DNA of 64,000 bases. Source: Leeuwenhoekiella sp. Lineage in GTDB: Bacteria; Bacteroidota; Bacteroidia; Flavobacteriales; Flavobacteriaceae. Under the pieces are notes generated by a model that saw only the letters and a program-made list of their open reading frames with translations, had not been told where the DNA came from and ran no database searches. The DNA lies in the NCBI GenBank assembly GCA_002708845.1, contig PAPI01000027.1:114985-178984 (forward strand), read 5' to 3'. Below are positions 44,675 through 54,063 of this stretch, in pieces. Positions within the stretch are counted from its first letter, which is position 1. The number at the start of each line of letters is the position of its first letter. Position numbers and translations under genes: made by a program.

Positions 44675-46586
44675 CGTACAAGCATACAGTTTATTTTCAG
44701 ATTTTGATATTGAACTTTTCAAAGCCGGAAAGCATTTTAGACTTTACGAAAAGCTGGGGTCACACCCGGTTACCGTAGATGGTAAAAAAGGAACCTACTT
44801 TGCAGTCTGGGCTCCCAGCGCCAAATCGGTTTCAGTAGTAGGTGATTTTAATTATTGGCTTGAGGGTGATCATAAACTTAACGTACGCTGGGATGGCAGT
44901 GGGATATGGGAAGGTTTTATCCCCGAGATTGGCCACGGTACGATCTACAAATATAAAATTCAGTCGCACATTAATGATGTAAAAACCGAAAAAGCAGATC
45001 CCTTTGCGCGCAGGGCTGAGCATCCTCCCAAGACGGCCTCAGCAGTTTATGATACAAACTACAAGTGGAAAGACAGTAAGTGGATGAAAAACCGCTCAAA
45101 GCATAATGCACTTGACACTCCTTTTTCGGTGTATGAAGTGCATTTGGGTTCCTGGAAAAAAACCGGAGATGAGAATCGAAGCCTGAGTTATACCGAGATG
45201 GCTGATGATTTGGTAGACTATGTGAAAAAAATGGAATTTACCCATGTGGAGTTTATGCCCATAATGGAATATCCTTATGATCCTAGCTGGGGTTATCAGT
45301 TGACCGGATATTTTGCACCAACTTCACGTTTTGGATATCCCGAAGAATTTATGCTGTTGGTTGATAAGTTCCACCAGGCGGGTATTGGAGTTATTCTGGA
45401 CTGGGTGCCTTCTCATTTTCCGGAAGATGCTCACGGACTCGGAAATTTTGATGGATCGCATTTGTATGAACACCCGGATCCACGTAAAGGTTGGCACCCG
45501 GATTGGAAGTCTTTAATTTTTAATTACGGGCGCAATGAAGTGCGTGCTTTCTTAATTAGTAATGCCCTTTTTTGGCTTGATCAATATCATATTGATGGTC
45601 TGCGTGTTGATGCTGTAGCCTCTATGCTATATCTCGATTATTCTCGTGAAGACGGGGAGTGGGAGCCTAATCAATATGGTGGGCGTGAAAACCTGGATGC
45701 CATTGCATTCCTGGAAGAGCTTAACGTAACGGTATTTAAAAATTATCCTGATGTACAGACCATTGCCGAAGAATCTACCAGTTATACCGGGGTGTCAAAG
45801 CCGGTTTTTTTAGGCGGACTGGGTTTTGGTATGAAATGGATGATGGGTTGGATGCACGATACGCTGGAATATTTTAAGAAAGAATCCGTATACCGCAAAT
45901 ACCATCAGAATGATATTACATTCTCGATGACTTATGCGTTCTCAGAGAATTTTATGTTGCCACTTTCTCACGATGAGGTGGTTTACGGTAAAAAATCCCT
46001 TTTTGATCGTATGCCGGGTACCGAATGGCAGCGCTTTGCAAATTTAAGGCTGATGTTTGGCTACATGTTTACACATCCTGGTACCAATCTGATTTTTCAG
46101 GGTGGTGAATTTGCACAAAGTTCAGAATGGAATTTTCAACAAAGCCTGGATTGGCACTTGCTGGAATATGATTTCCATAAAGGAATACAAGCTTGTGTGA
46201 CTGATCTAAATAAGCTTTACAAATCACATCCGGCACTGTATGAAAAGCAGTTTAGTAACGAAGGTTTTGAATGGATTGAGTGGTCAGACTCCGAAAACAG
46301 TGTATTATCCTATCTGCGGAAAGGTAATAAGCCAAAAGAATCTTTATTGGTGATCTGTAACTTTACCCCGGTACCCAGAGAAAACTACCGGGTAGGTATA
46401 CCTTCAGAATTATTTAATGCAAAATCAAAACTTACCGAAGTACTCAACACAAATAAGAAGGAATATGGCGGGAGTGGTGATTATCTAGCTGAGGAGGTTA
46501 CCGTCGAGGCAGTACCGTGGAATTCCAGAGATAACAGTATTAAACTGGATCTGGCACCTTTAGCAACAATGGTCTTTGCGTTGTAA
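44667..46586 (+). CDS. glgB: 1,4-alpha-glucan branching enzyme
   Basis: The 639-residue GH13 enzyme has an N-terminal CBM48 domain (FAVWAPSAKSVSVVGDFNYW). The catalytic barrel has Asp315 in DGLRVDAVASM and Glu368 in TIAEESTSYTG. The 53-residue spacing equals that of E. coli GlgB (405/458). It moves alpha-1,4 chains to alpha-1,6 positions in the glucan made by GlgE. It overlaps the maltokinase gene by 8 bases, so the two are probably translationally coupled. A terminator-like hairpin lies soon after. Confidence 0.96.
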   Translation: MSNVQAYSLFSDFDIELFKAGKHFRLYEKLGSHPVTVDGKKGTYFAVWAPSAKSVSVVGDFNYWLEGDHKLNVRWDGSGIWEGFIPEIGHGTIYKYKIQSHINDVKTEKADPFARRAEHPPKTASAVYDTNYKWKDSKWMKNRSKHNALDTPFSVYEVHLGSWKKTGDENRSLSYTEMADDLVDYVKKMEFTHVEFMPIMEYPYDPSWGYQLTGYFAPTSRFGYPEEFMLLVDKFHQAGIGVILDWVPSHFPEDAHGLGNFDGSHLYEHPDPRKGWHPDWKSLIFNYGRNEVRAFLISNALFWLDQYHIDGLRVDAVASMLYLDYSREDGEWEPNQYGGRENLDAIAFLEELNVTVFKNYPDVQTIAEESTSYTGVSKPVFLGGLGFGMKWMMGWMHDTLEYFKKESVYRKYHQNDITFSMTYAFSENFMLPLSHDEVVYGKKSLFDRMPGTEWQRFANLRLMFGYMFTHPGTNLIFQGGEFAQSSEWNFQQSLDWHLLEYDFHKGIQACVTDLNKLYKSHPALYEKQFSNEGFEWIEWSDSENSVLSYLRKGNKPKESLLVICNFTPVPRENYRVGIPSELFNAKSKLTEVLNTNKKEYGGSGDYLAEEVTVEAVPWNSRDNSIKLDLAPLATMVFAL

Positions 46587-46615
46587 GAAAAATAGAGCAT
46601 ATATGAATTACTTTA

Positions 46616-46652
46616 AAAAGGAGCCTAAAACAGCTCCTTTTCAAATTTTTTA
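46616..46652 (+). terminator. Terminator of the glgE-mak-glgB operon
   Basis: AAAAGGAGC (46616-46624) pairs with GCTCCTTTT (46633-46641) and is followed after a few bases by a T-run. It separates glgB from the GH31 gene. Confidence 0.72.
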
Positions 46653-46876
46653 TAAGTGATAAACGATGAAAGCGATATATTTCTGTTTACTAGTTCGTTG
46701 ATATCTTTTTAAATCAGATTCAGGATATTTCAGTGAAACCAGTAATTTAGAGTTTTCCCAACATTAAGCTTGATGGTGATGATTAAGTTTATAAAACCAC
46801 TCAAGACTAGGAAGTTTTCCTTCCGTTAAATCCCCATAAACTGCATTTGATTATAACGTAAAAACGTCTGTAACGC

Positions 46877-49270
46877 ATGATTACAAATACCGAATTAGAA
46901 CAGAAAGGAAATCAATTTCCGAATGCGATAAAAGATATACGTCAGGAAGTTGACACCCTGTTTTTTACCACCGAAAATAATATCATTCTTGAGCTTACTA
47001 TTTTGCGCGACAGTGTTGTGCGTTTTCGCTACGGCACCCGGGGTATCCTTGAAGAGGATTTCTCCTATGCGATAGATCCTGATAACCATATTGGTTACAA
47101 TCATTTAGAGCTTAGCGAGAATAAAAATTTTCACATTGTTACTACTACAAAACTTATTATTAAGATTGAAAAGATAAGTCTCCAAACAAAAATCCTGGAC
47201 ACCGAAGGTAATTTGATAAATGAAGATGAACTTGGTTTTCATTATGAAGAAAGCTTTACTCTAGGCGGTAATATTGTAAAGATGAGTAAGCGCTCCCACC
47301 CGGGAGAGGCTTTTTATGGTCTGGGAGACAAACCGGTACACCTGAATATGAGGGGAAGACGCTTTTCAAATTGGGCAACAGACTCTTATGCATTTGGTAA
47401 AGAAACAGATCCTATTTACAAATCGGTTCCTTTTTACATAGGCTTAAAAGACAAAAGGGCCTACGGGATCTTTTTTGACAATACATTCAAATCAACCTTT
47501 GATTTTTGTCAGGAAAGGCTTGATGTAACCAGTTTTTGGGCACCGGGAGGGGAGATGAATTATTATTTTATTTACGGTCCTGAGATGAATGAGGTGGTGC
47601 AAAACTACACACATCTCACCGGTAAACCCGAACTTCCTCCGCTATGGACCTTGGGTTTCCAGCAGTGTAAATGGAGTTACTATCCTGAAAGTACAGTAAA
47701 GGGCATAGCAAAAAAGTTCAGAGACTTAAAAATACCGTGCGACGGTATTTATCTGGATATCGATTATATGGAAGGCTTTAGGTGTTTTACCTGGAATAAA
47801 GAATATTTTCCGGATCCTAAACGTATGGTCAAAGAACTGCTGAATGATGGCTTTAAAACCATTGTGATTATTGATCCGGGTATTAAAATCGATCAGGATT
47901 ATTGGGTGTATAAAGAAGCGTTAGAAAATGACTATTTCTGCAAGCGCGCAGATGGGCCTGATATGATTGGTAAAGTCTGGCCGGGAGAATGTGCTTTTCC
48001 TGATTATACAAATCCTGAAGTGCGTGACTGGTGGGCGGGTTTATTTAAGGAGTTAGTCGGAGAGATTGGCGTACGTGGGGTATGGAATGATATGAACGAA
48101 CCCGCCGTGATGGAAGTCCCCGGAAAAACATTTCCAGATGATGTGCGTCACGATTTTGACGGGCATCCCTGTAGCCATCGTAAGGCCCATAATGTGTATG
48201 GTACCCAAATGGCACGAGCAACCTACGAGGGTGTTAAAAAATATGTATACCCTAAAAGACCCTTGGTTATTACTCGAAGCGCATACAGCGGTGCCCAACG
48301 ATTTACCTCTTCCTGGACGGGAGATAATGTTGCTACCTGGGAACATTTGTGGGTAGCAAACAATCAGGTACAACGTATGTGCCTCAGCGGTATGTCCTTT
48401 ACCGGAACAGATATAGGTGGTTTTGCTGAACAGCCTACGGGAGAGTTGTTTGCAAGATGGATTCAGCTTGGGGTGTTTCATCCCTTTTGCAGAGTGCATT
48501 CATCAGGGCATCACGGGGATCAGGAACCCTGGTCTTTTGACGATGAGGTTACTGATATTGCCCGAAAATTCATTGAATTGCGCTACACGTTTTTACCCTA
48601 TATCTATACCACATTCTATGAATATTCCACAGAGGGCATTCCTATGCTGAAACCACTGGTTTATTTTGATCAGGATGATCCGCATACGCATTATCGTACT
48701 GATGAATTTATCTTTGGAAATAACATTTTGGTTTGTCCAATTTTGGAGCCCAATTCCAAGGGACGCAGAATGTATTTGGCAAGAGGTCACTGGTATAATT
48801 TCTGGACTGAGGAGTATCTTGAAGGCGGTCGTGAACTATGGGTAGACGCAGATATAGATAGCATTCCGATGTTTGTACAGGAAGGAGCCATTATTCCCAG
48901 ATATCCCGTACAGCAATACGTTGGCGAACTAACGATTGAAGAATTAAAGCTTGATGTTTATTACGCAGAAGATACTGTAGATTCGCAGGTTTATGAGGAT
49001 GCCAATGACGGTTATGATTACAAAAAGGGCAGGTACAGTTTACGTAATTTTAAACTAAGAGGAAAAGCAACAGATCTCACTATACAGCAACATAAAGGGG
49101 GAAGCTTTGAGACTGAATACGACACCATAAAATTGAATTTGATCGGTTTGCCGTTTCGTATTAAGAAGATAAAAGTTGATAACGTGGCATATGATTTGAA
49201 TAATCTGGATAAGGAGGATAAATTTTTAAAACTACCCGAGGATTTTTCTGTAGTTCAGATAATAGGATAA
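46877..49270 (+). CDS. Glycoside hydrolase family 31 alpha-glucosidase
   Basis: The 797-residue cytoplasmic-looking enzyme has no signal peptide. The nucleophile is Asp405 in WNDMNEPAVM, and the substrate region DGIYLDIDYMEGFRCFTW is typical of alpha-glucosidases. The second catalytic region has SSWTGDNVATWEHL. GH31 enzymes release glucose from the non-reducing ends of alpha-glucans or transfer it. Beside the GlgE cluster it could trim or degrade stored glucan or maltodextrin, which is inference. It has its own 290-base leader region, so independent expression is likely. Confidence 0.93.
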   Translation: MITNTELEQKGNQFPNAIKDIRQEVDTLFFTTENNIILELTILRDSVVRFRYGTRGILEEDFSYAIDPDNHIGYNHLELSENKNFHIVTTTKLIIKIEKISLQTKILDTEGNLINEDELGFHYEESFTLGGNIVKMSKRSHPGEAFYGLGDKPVHLNMRGRRFSNWATDSYAFGKETDPIYKSVPFYIGLKDKRAYGIFFDNTFKSTFDFCQERLDVTSFWAPGGEMNYYFIYGPEMNEVVQNYTHLTGKPELPPLWTLGFQQCKWSYYPESTVKGIAKKFRDLKIPCDGIYLDIDYMEGFRCFTWNKEYFPDPKRMVKELLNDGFKTIVIIDPGIKIDQDYWVYKEALENDYFCKRADGPDMIGKVWPGECAFPDYTNPEVRDWWAGLFKELVGEIGVRGVWNDMNEPAVMEVPGKTFPDDVRHDFDGHPCSHRKAHNVYGTQMARATYEGVKKYVYPKRPLVITRSAYSGAQRFTSSWTGDNVATWEHLWVANNQVQRMCLSGMSFTGTDIGGFAEQPTGELFARWIQLGVFHPFCRVHSSGHHGDQEPWSFDDEVTDIARKFIELRYTFLPYIYTTFYEYSTEGIPMLKPLVYFDQDDPHTHYRTDEFIFGNNILVCPILEPNSKGRRMYLARGHWYNFWTEEYLEGGRELWVDADIDSIPMFVQEGAIIPRYPVQQYVGELTIEELKLDVYYAEDTVDSQVYEDANDGYDYKKGRYSLRNFKLRGKATDLTIQQHKGGSFETEYDTIKLNLIGLPFRIKKIKVDNVAYDLNNLDKEDKFLKLPEDFSVVQIIG

Positions 49271-49361
49271 TTTTCACAAGTATTATTAAAGTTAAGCTAA
49301 TTGTTAAAAAACAGGAAGTTAGAATTTGTAATTTGAGCCTGCTAAATTTTAATACTATACC

Positions 49362-50183
49362 ATGAAACTCAAACAACTTTTAATCGTTTTTCTGACGTTT
49401 ACGTTGGTTTTAAGCTGTAAAACCAGTCCGTTTACGGGTAAAAAAACATTCAATGCCTATAGCAATGAGCAAATTTTTCCCGCCTCTTTTCAGCAATACA
49501 ACCAGTTCTTATCAGAAAATAACGTGGTTCGCGGTACTTCGGAAGCCGCCGAGGTCAAGCGAGTAGGTGACCGTATCGCAGTTGCAGCAGAACGCTATAT
49601 GACTGCCTTAGGATACCCCAATTATCTTGATGATTACCAGTGGGAATATAATCTGATAAAGGATGACGCCGTTAATGCATTTTGTATGCCCGGTGGTAAG
49701 ATTGTCGTATTTACCGGTTTGCTTCCGGTTGCCGAAACCGAAGCCGGCCTTGCAATGGTAATGGGGCACGAGCTTGCTCACGCAATGGCTAATCACGGTG
49801 CCCAGCGTATGACTGCTTCACAGGCCCAAGGTTTAGGTGCTGTTGCAGGTTCAATACTTATAGGTAACGATCCGCAAAAACAACAGATCTTTAACCAGGC
49901 TTATGGATTAAGTACTACCGTGGGTGGAATGCTGCCATTTAGCCGGAGTCACGAGAACCAGGCAGATGAGATAGGCACTATAATCGCAGCAATTGCCGGT
50001 TACGATCCCTATGCAGCAATCAGTCTTTGGGAACGTATGCGCGCTGCTTCTGGAGGACAGGCTCCGCCGGAGTTTTTAAGTACTCACCCGTCCGCAGATA
50101 CACGTATTGCTCGTCTTAAAGAAATCGCGCCAAGAGCAGTTGCTGAAGCTAAGAAATTTGGAGTAAATCCTACTCAGGACTAA
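49362..50183 (+). CDS. M48-family metallopeptidase lipoprotein
   Basis: The 273-residue protein has a lipobox at Cys19 (LVLSCKTSP) and the zinc-protease motif His136-Glu137-x-x-His140 (MGHELAHAMANHG), with a third ligand in the later SHENQADEIGT. This resembles the BepA/LoiP periplasmic quality-control proteases that act on outer-membrane proteins. The mature part lacks the TPR domain of BepA, so it is closer to LoiP in layout. It probably degrades or checks envelope proteins. It is monocistronic with a hairpin after it. Confidence 0.92.
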   Translation: MKLKQLLIVFLTFTLVLSCKTSPFTGKKTFNAYSNEQIFPASFQQYNQFLSENNVVRGTSEAAEVKRVGDRIAVAAERYMTALGYPNYLDDYQWEYNLIKDDAVNAFCMPGGKIVVFTGLLPVAETEAGLAMVMGHELAHAMANHGAQRMTASQAQGLGAVAGSILIGNDPQKQQIFNQAYGLSTTVGGMLPFSRSHENQADEIGTIIAAIAGYDPYAAISLWERMRAASGGQAPPEFLSTHPSADTRIARLKEIAPRAVAEAKKFGVNPTQD

Positions 50184-50204
50184 CCACGTTTAAAAAATAA
50201 TTGA

Positions 50205-50230
50205 AAAGCTGCTTCCATTGAAGCGGCTTT
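50205..50230 (+). terminator. Hairpin after the M48 gene
   Basis: AAAGCTGCTTC (50205-50215) pairs with GAAGCGGCTTT (50220-50230) through one G-T pair and a four-base loop. It is followed by CTTATTTTAG, which is only moderately T-rich. Confidence 0.65.
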
Positions 50231-50267
50231 CTTATTTTAGTCCTTTCTTAAACTGAACCATTTGCTT

Positions 50268-51599
50268 ATGGAAGCTTTACCGAAAGGAAGTAAAAAACTT
50301 TTGAATGCCTGGGCCTTTTACGACTGGGCTAACTCGGTCTACAGCCTGGTAATCGCCTCAGCCATTTTCCCGATTTTCTATGGGGCAATAACGATTGTCA
50401 AAGATGCAGATGGGAATAAACTAAACGATACTGTAAACTTTTTAGGCAGAGATTTTAATAACGACACACTTATCAGTTACGTGACTGCAGCCGCGTTTTT
50501 GATGGTATCATTTCTAAGCCCCTTGTTAAGTGGAATAGCAGATTATGTTGGGAATAAGAAATTTTTCATGAAGTTTTTCTGTTATCTGGGAGCCCTTTCC
50601 TGCATTGGCTTATATTGGTTTGATACTGACTTCCTTTGGTTCGGGTTACTCTGCTATTTTCTGGCACTGATAGGGTTTTGGGGAAGCCTTGTTTTTTACA
50701 ATTCGTATTTGCCCGATATCGCATTTCCTGATCAGCAGGATCGTATTAGTGCCAAAGGCTACTCGCTGGGATATATTGGTAGCGTGATTTTACTCTGCGT
50801 ATGCCTGGCCATGATTTTGATGCACAAGACTTTTGGTTTTGAAAATGAAGATTTTCCTACCCGTTTTTCTTTTATACTTACCGGCTTGTGGTGGATAGGC
50901 TTTAGCCAGTACACCTACTATTACCTTCCAAAAGGCAATAAAAAGGAAAAACTCACCAATGATGTTCTTTTTAATGGGTTTAAAGAGCTGAAGAAAATCT
51001 GGAAAAAGCTGAAACATGATAAGCCTATGCGCACATATCTGACCGCTTTCTTTGTGTACAGCATGGCGGTACAAACTATTATGCTTATCGCCACCTATTT
51101 TGGGATTGAGGAGTTAGACTGGGGAGAAACTGACAGCACCACGGGACTCATCGTTAGTATTTTGCTTATTCAACTGGTGGCGGTAGGTGGTGCGTGGTTT
51201 ACCTCAAAAGCTTCGGCCCGCTATGGTAATATTCAAACGCTTATTGTGATAAACATCATTTGGATTGGGATTTGCGTGTATGCCTATTTTATCACAACAC
51301 CGATTCAGTTTTATGTGACGGCAGCTTTTGTAGGTTTGGTAATGGGGGGTATTCAATCGTTATCCCGTTCTACCTATTCCAAACTAATTCCGGAAGGAGA
51401 GAAAGATACGGCTTCGTATTTCAGCTTTTATGATGTTTCAGAAAAAATAGGAATTGTTATCGGCATGTCAACCTATGGTTTTATTGCGGAACAAACCAGT
51501 ATTCGCTATGCGATTCTCTTTTTCATCGCCTTTTTCGTTGTGGGAGTAATTTTATTATTTTTTGTTCCGCGGAAGCGAATTATTGAGCAGGCAGAATAA
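50268..51599 (+). CDS. MFS transporter (UMF1/Atg22-like)
   Basis: The 443-residue membrane protein has about 12 hydrophobic helices. The opening LNAWAFYDWANSVYSLVI is the hallmark of the UMF1/Atg22-like subfamily. Eukaryotic Atg22 exports amino acids from vacuoles; bacterial substrates are unknown. The start is the ATG at 50268; a TTG two codons earlier is less likely. It is a single gene ended by a bidirectional terminator. Confidence 0.9.
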   Translation: MEALPKGSKKLLNAWAFYDWANSVYSLVIASAIFPIFYGAITIVKDADGNKLNDTVNFLGRDFNNDTLISYVTAAAFLMVSFLSPLLSGIADYVGNKKFFMKFFCYLGALSCIGLYWFDTDFLWFGLLCYFLALIGFWGSLVFYNSYLPDIAFPDQQDRISAKGYSLGYIGSVILLCVCLAMILMHKTFGFENEDFPTRFSFILTGLWWIGFSQYTYYYLPKGNKKEKLTNDVLFNGFKELKKIWKKLKHDKPMRTYLTAFFVYSMAVQTIMLIATYFGIEELDWGETDSTTGLIVSILLIQLVAVGGAWFTSKASARYGNIQTLIVINIIWIGICVYAYFITTPIQFYVTAAFVGLVMGGIQSLSRSTYSKLIPEGEKDTASYFSFYDVSEKIGIVIGMSTYGFIAEQTSIRYAILFFIAFFVVGVILLFFVPRKRIIEQAE

Positions 51600-51623
51600 G
51601 AGATTACTGAAATTTTAAATTCA

Positions 51624-51653
51624 AAAAGGCTGCCTCTAATGAGACAGCCTTTT
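51624..51653. terminator. Bidirectional terminator between convergent genes
   Basis: AAAAGGCTG (51624-51632) pairs with CAGCCTTTT (51645-51653), giving A- and T-flanks on both strands. It serves the MFS gene and the - strand GIN-domain gene. Confidence 0.8.
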
Positions 51654-51677
51654 CTATTGATTGATGAATTTATACGC

Positions 51678-52406
51678 TTAGTTGCTCACGCTTCCGGAGC
51701 CTACTACATTGGAGTTTACTTTTTCAGGTTTGCCGGTGTATCTGATATCACCGCTGCCAGCAACATTGGCCTTTAAGGTACCACCATCGCAATTGAGGTT
51801 GATATCTCCTGATCCTGAAACGCGTGCCGTGGCATCTTTGCTTTTGAGATCTGAAGCATCCAAGTCACCACTGCCTGCAACTTCCAGTTCAACTTGCTGC
51901 GTGCTTCCCTTTACAACGAGATCACCAGATCCTGCTAGTGATGCTCTTACATCCTGAGCATTTACTTCAAGTACCATATCACCGCTTCCTGCAAGGGCGC
52001 ATCTAAAGTTTTGTGCATTGATGGGATCTTTGGTCATGATATCGCCAGAACCTGCAAGACTCACCTTTTCGATATCTCTAAAAGGCACCGTAATAACAAT
52101 ACCTTTGTTGCGAGAGGTGCGCAGGCTGTACCCATCTTTGGTGTGAATTTTCAGCTTATCACCTTTAACTTCGGTGATGATATATTCCTGAAGGTTTTCC
52201 TCGGCCTCTACGCTTACGGTTCCCTCTGAACCGGCTACCAAATAGACGTCGAAACTCCCAGCGACATCAATTTCGTTAAAACTACCTACCTGGCGCTCGC
52301 GGGTAACTTCATTGCCGTTACCCTCTATTTTTTTTCCGCCCCACCATTGCGCCTGAGCGAGTGCTGTGGTGAGTACTAATGCTATAAATGCTAGTTGTTT
52401 TTTCAT
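51678..52406 (-). CDS. GIN-domain (DUF2807) exported adhesin-like protein
   Basis: The 242-residue protein has a signal peptide (residues 1-19, ALAQAQW). The beta-solenoid has regularly repeated AGSGD/GSGD turns, about seven in the second half. DUF2807 'head GIN' domains are exported Bacteroidota proteins thought to be adhesins, but ligands are unknown. The ATG at 52406 (MKKQLAF) gives a proper signal peptide; a longer in-frame extension to 52454 would overlap the upstream gene's end. It is the last gene of the sigma-factor operon. Confidence 0.9.
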   Translation of the reverse strand: MKKQLAFIALVLTTALAQAQWWGGKKIEGNGNEVTRERQVGSFNEIDVAGSFDVYLVAGSEGTVSVEAEENLQEYIITEVKGDKLKIHTKDGYSLRTSRNKGIVITVPFRDIEKVSLAGSGDIMTKDPINAQNFRCALAGSGDMVLEVNAQDVRASLAGSGDLVVKGSTQQVELEVAGSGDLDASDLKSKDATARVSGSGDINLNCDGGTLKANVAGSGDIRYTGKPEKVNSNVVGSGSVSN

Positions 52407-52425
52407 GATTTTGATTGATTTAATA

Positions 52426-53526
52426 TTAATTGACTTTATAAAGTGAAACGCCACCGTACTCTGATGTAATGCTTAGGTTGTTGGCTGCAGATTTTGAGCC
52501 GTGATAACCTTCATAGTATTTGCTGAATGATTCAACCTGTTTTCTAGAAAACTCTAAATCATCTTCACCTTTAAGACCTGCATAGCTCAGTTTAATGGTA
52601 AAGTTGAAGTTATAATCGCTGCTGTAACCCATTTTAACGCTGGCATAATCTGTATTGATACGTACATTACCGGCTTTAGCTGTTACTTCTTCTATTCGTA
52701 CAGAACCGTAATCCAGATTAAGCGAGAGATTACCTGTAACTTTTCCGATCTCTACACCTAGATAATCTGAGCTGCCTTCAATATTGCCGGCGTTTCCAAT
52801 GTCAATGCTGCCGTAATCACAATTGTAGAGTAGTTTGCTTACATCCTCGAAATTAGACTTGGTGTAATCTGCATTGAGCACTACATTTTGCGCTTTTTCC
52901 AGTGTAAAACTGCTATAGTCTGCGCTTATTTTTCCACTTTTCATATATGCGATTCGGGTGTTGTTGGTGTAATCAAAACGCAGTTCGTTGTTGTCAGCAA
53001 GTAACTCACCCAGATCCATATGGCCGTAATCGCAGGAGATTTTGGCAACGCCCTTAAGCTTATCTAAAGAAATACCCCCATAATCGTTACTGATGTCAAC
53101 GGTGTTGGTGATGGGAACGCGTATTTTATAATTGATTTCCATCTTGACATTGTCATTGCCGTTTATCCAGCTGCTCCACCAGGAATTGTTGCTTTCCTTG
53201 ATTTTGGTGCGTGCAGAAACCATACTTGCGTCAGCTTCAAAGTTTACATCTATTTCTTCAAGCTTTTTGATCACCTTCTCTTCATCATTACCATTGGTGC
53301 GCACGATTACTTCGATAGTGATGCGATTTTGATCCCAGGCAATGAGGTCAACATTACCATAGCTGTTGTTTATTTTTAGCAGGGCATCTGCTTTCACATT
53401 ATAGTCTTTGGTAATCTTTTTTTCTTTGGTATACCGGCCGTTAAAACGATCAGGATCGTTATTTGCTGTTGCCAACAAAGGCATCAGCAGTAAAAACGCG
53501 ATAAGTCTAGAGTAATGCATCTTCAT
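52426..53526 (-). CDS. DUF4097-like exported beta-solenoid protein
   Basis: The 366-residue protein has a signal peptide (hydrophobic residues 8-20, LATAN junction). A long repetitive beta-rich body has recurring DYGxV/DYxSV motifs (SYGNVDLIAWDQ, NDYGGISLDKL, CDYGHMDLGEL, LDYGSVRIEEV). This is typical of DUF4097 putative adhesin or surface proteins that often accompany ECF sigma / anti-sigma pairs. Its role may be envelope sensing or attachment. The gene overlaps the anti-sigma gene by 20 bases, and the GIN gene starts 19 bases after its stop. A start at 53520 is also possible. Confidence 0.83.
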   Translation of the reverse strand: MKMHYSRLIAFLLLMPLLATANNDPDRFNGRYTKEKKITKDYNVKADALLKINNSYGNVDLIAWDQNRITIEVIVRTNGNDEEKVIKKLEEIDVNFEADASMVSARTKIKESNNSWWSSWINGNDNVKMEINYKIRVPITNTVDISNDYGGISLDKLKGVAKISCDYGHMDLGELLADNNELRFDYTNNTRIAYMKSGKISADYSSFTLEKAQNVVLNADYTKSNFEDVSKLLYNCDYGSIDIGNAGNIEGSSDYLGVEIGKVTGNLSLNLDYGSVRIEEVTAKAGNVRINTDYASVKMGYSSDYNFNFTIKLSYAGLKGEDDLEFSRKQVESFSKYYEGYHGSKSAANNLSITSEYGGVSLYKVN

Positions 53527-54052
53527 AATTTTTTAGGGTGTTAAGTTTTTTGATTGATTCAATTTTTTCAAGAACGGTATTCAACAAATCAATGCGGGCC
53601 TGAAAATTGGCGATCATAGCGTAGATCACCCGTTTGTCTTCTCCGCTTGTACTGAGGTCGTCTGCCAGTTTCTGATAATCCTTTTCCAGGATTTCCAGTT
53701 GCTTAAGGGCATCATCTACCAGTTTTTGGGTTTCGGGAGTGCGCGCTTCATTGATGTTATACAGTTCTTCTTCGATGGTTTTTGTAAAAAAGTCTTTGGT
53801 TTTTGCCATTTCGGGTGAAACGGCTGCCAGATCAGTGGGCTTCTCTTTTGCAGTGCCCAGGTATCCCATAAAAATGAGAAGCACCACGGCTGCAGCAGAA
53901 AGTAATGGTTTCCACCAATCTAAGTTTTTATGTTTTTTCGGCTGCTGCTTCTGCAGTTTCTCTAAAAAGCGAAGCTGATGATCTTCGGCAGGATCAGCGA
54001 TATCAAAACAATCGCGCTGTTCTTTAAACCAGTCTTCTAAATTTGTTTTCAT
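53507..54052 (-). CDS. Probable membrane anti-sigma factor
   Basis: The 181-residue protein has an N-terminal soluble part (about 1-45), one transmembrane helix (about 49-66, LLSAAAVVLLIFMGYLG) and a helical periplasmic part rich in Leu, Glu and Lys. It directly follows an ECF sigma gene with an 11-base gap, the usual site of its anti-sigma factor. It has no zinc-binding HxxxCxxC motif, so it is not a classical ZAS-type protein. The function rests on position and topology. Confidence 0.72.
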   Translation of the reverse strand: MKTNLEDWFKEQRDCFDIADPAEDHQLRFLEKLQKQQPKKHKNLDWWKPLLSAAAVVLLIFMGYLGTAKEKPTDLAAVSPEMAKTKDFFTKTIEEELYNINEARTPETQKLVDDALKQLEILEKDYQKLADDLSTSGEDKRVIYAMIANFQARIDLLNTVLEKIESIKKLNTLKNYEDALL

Positions 54053-54063
54053 AGTTTTTCTCT

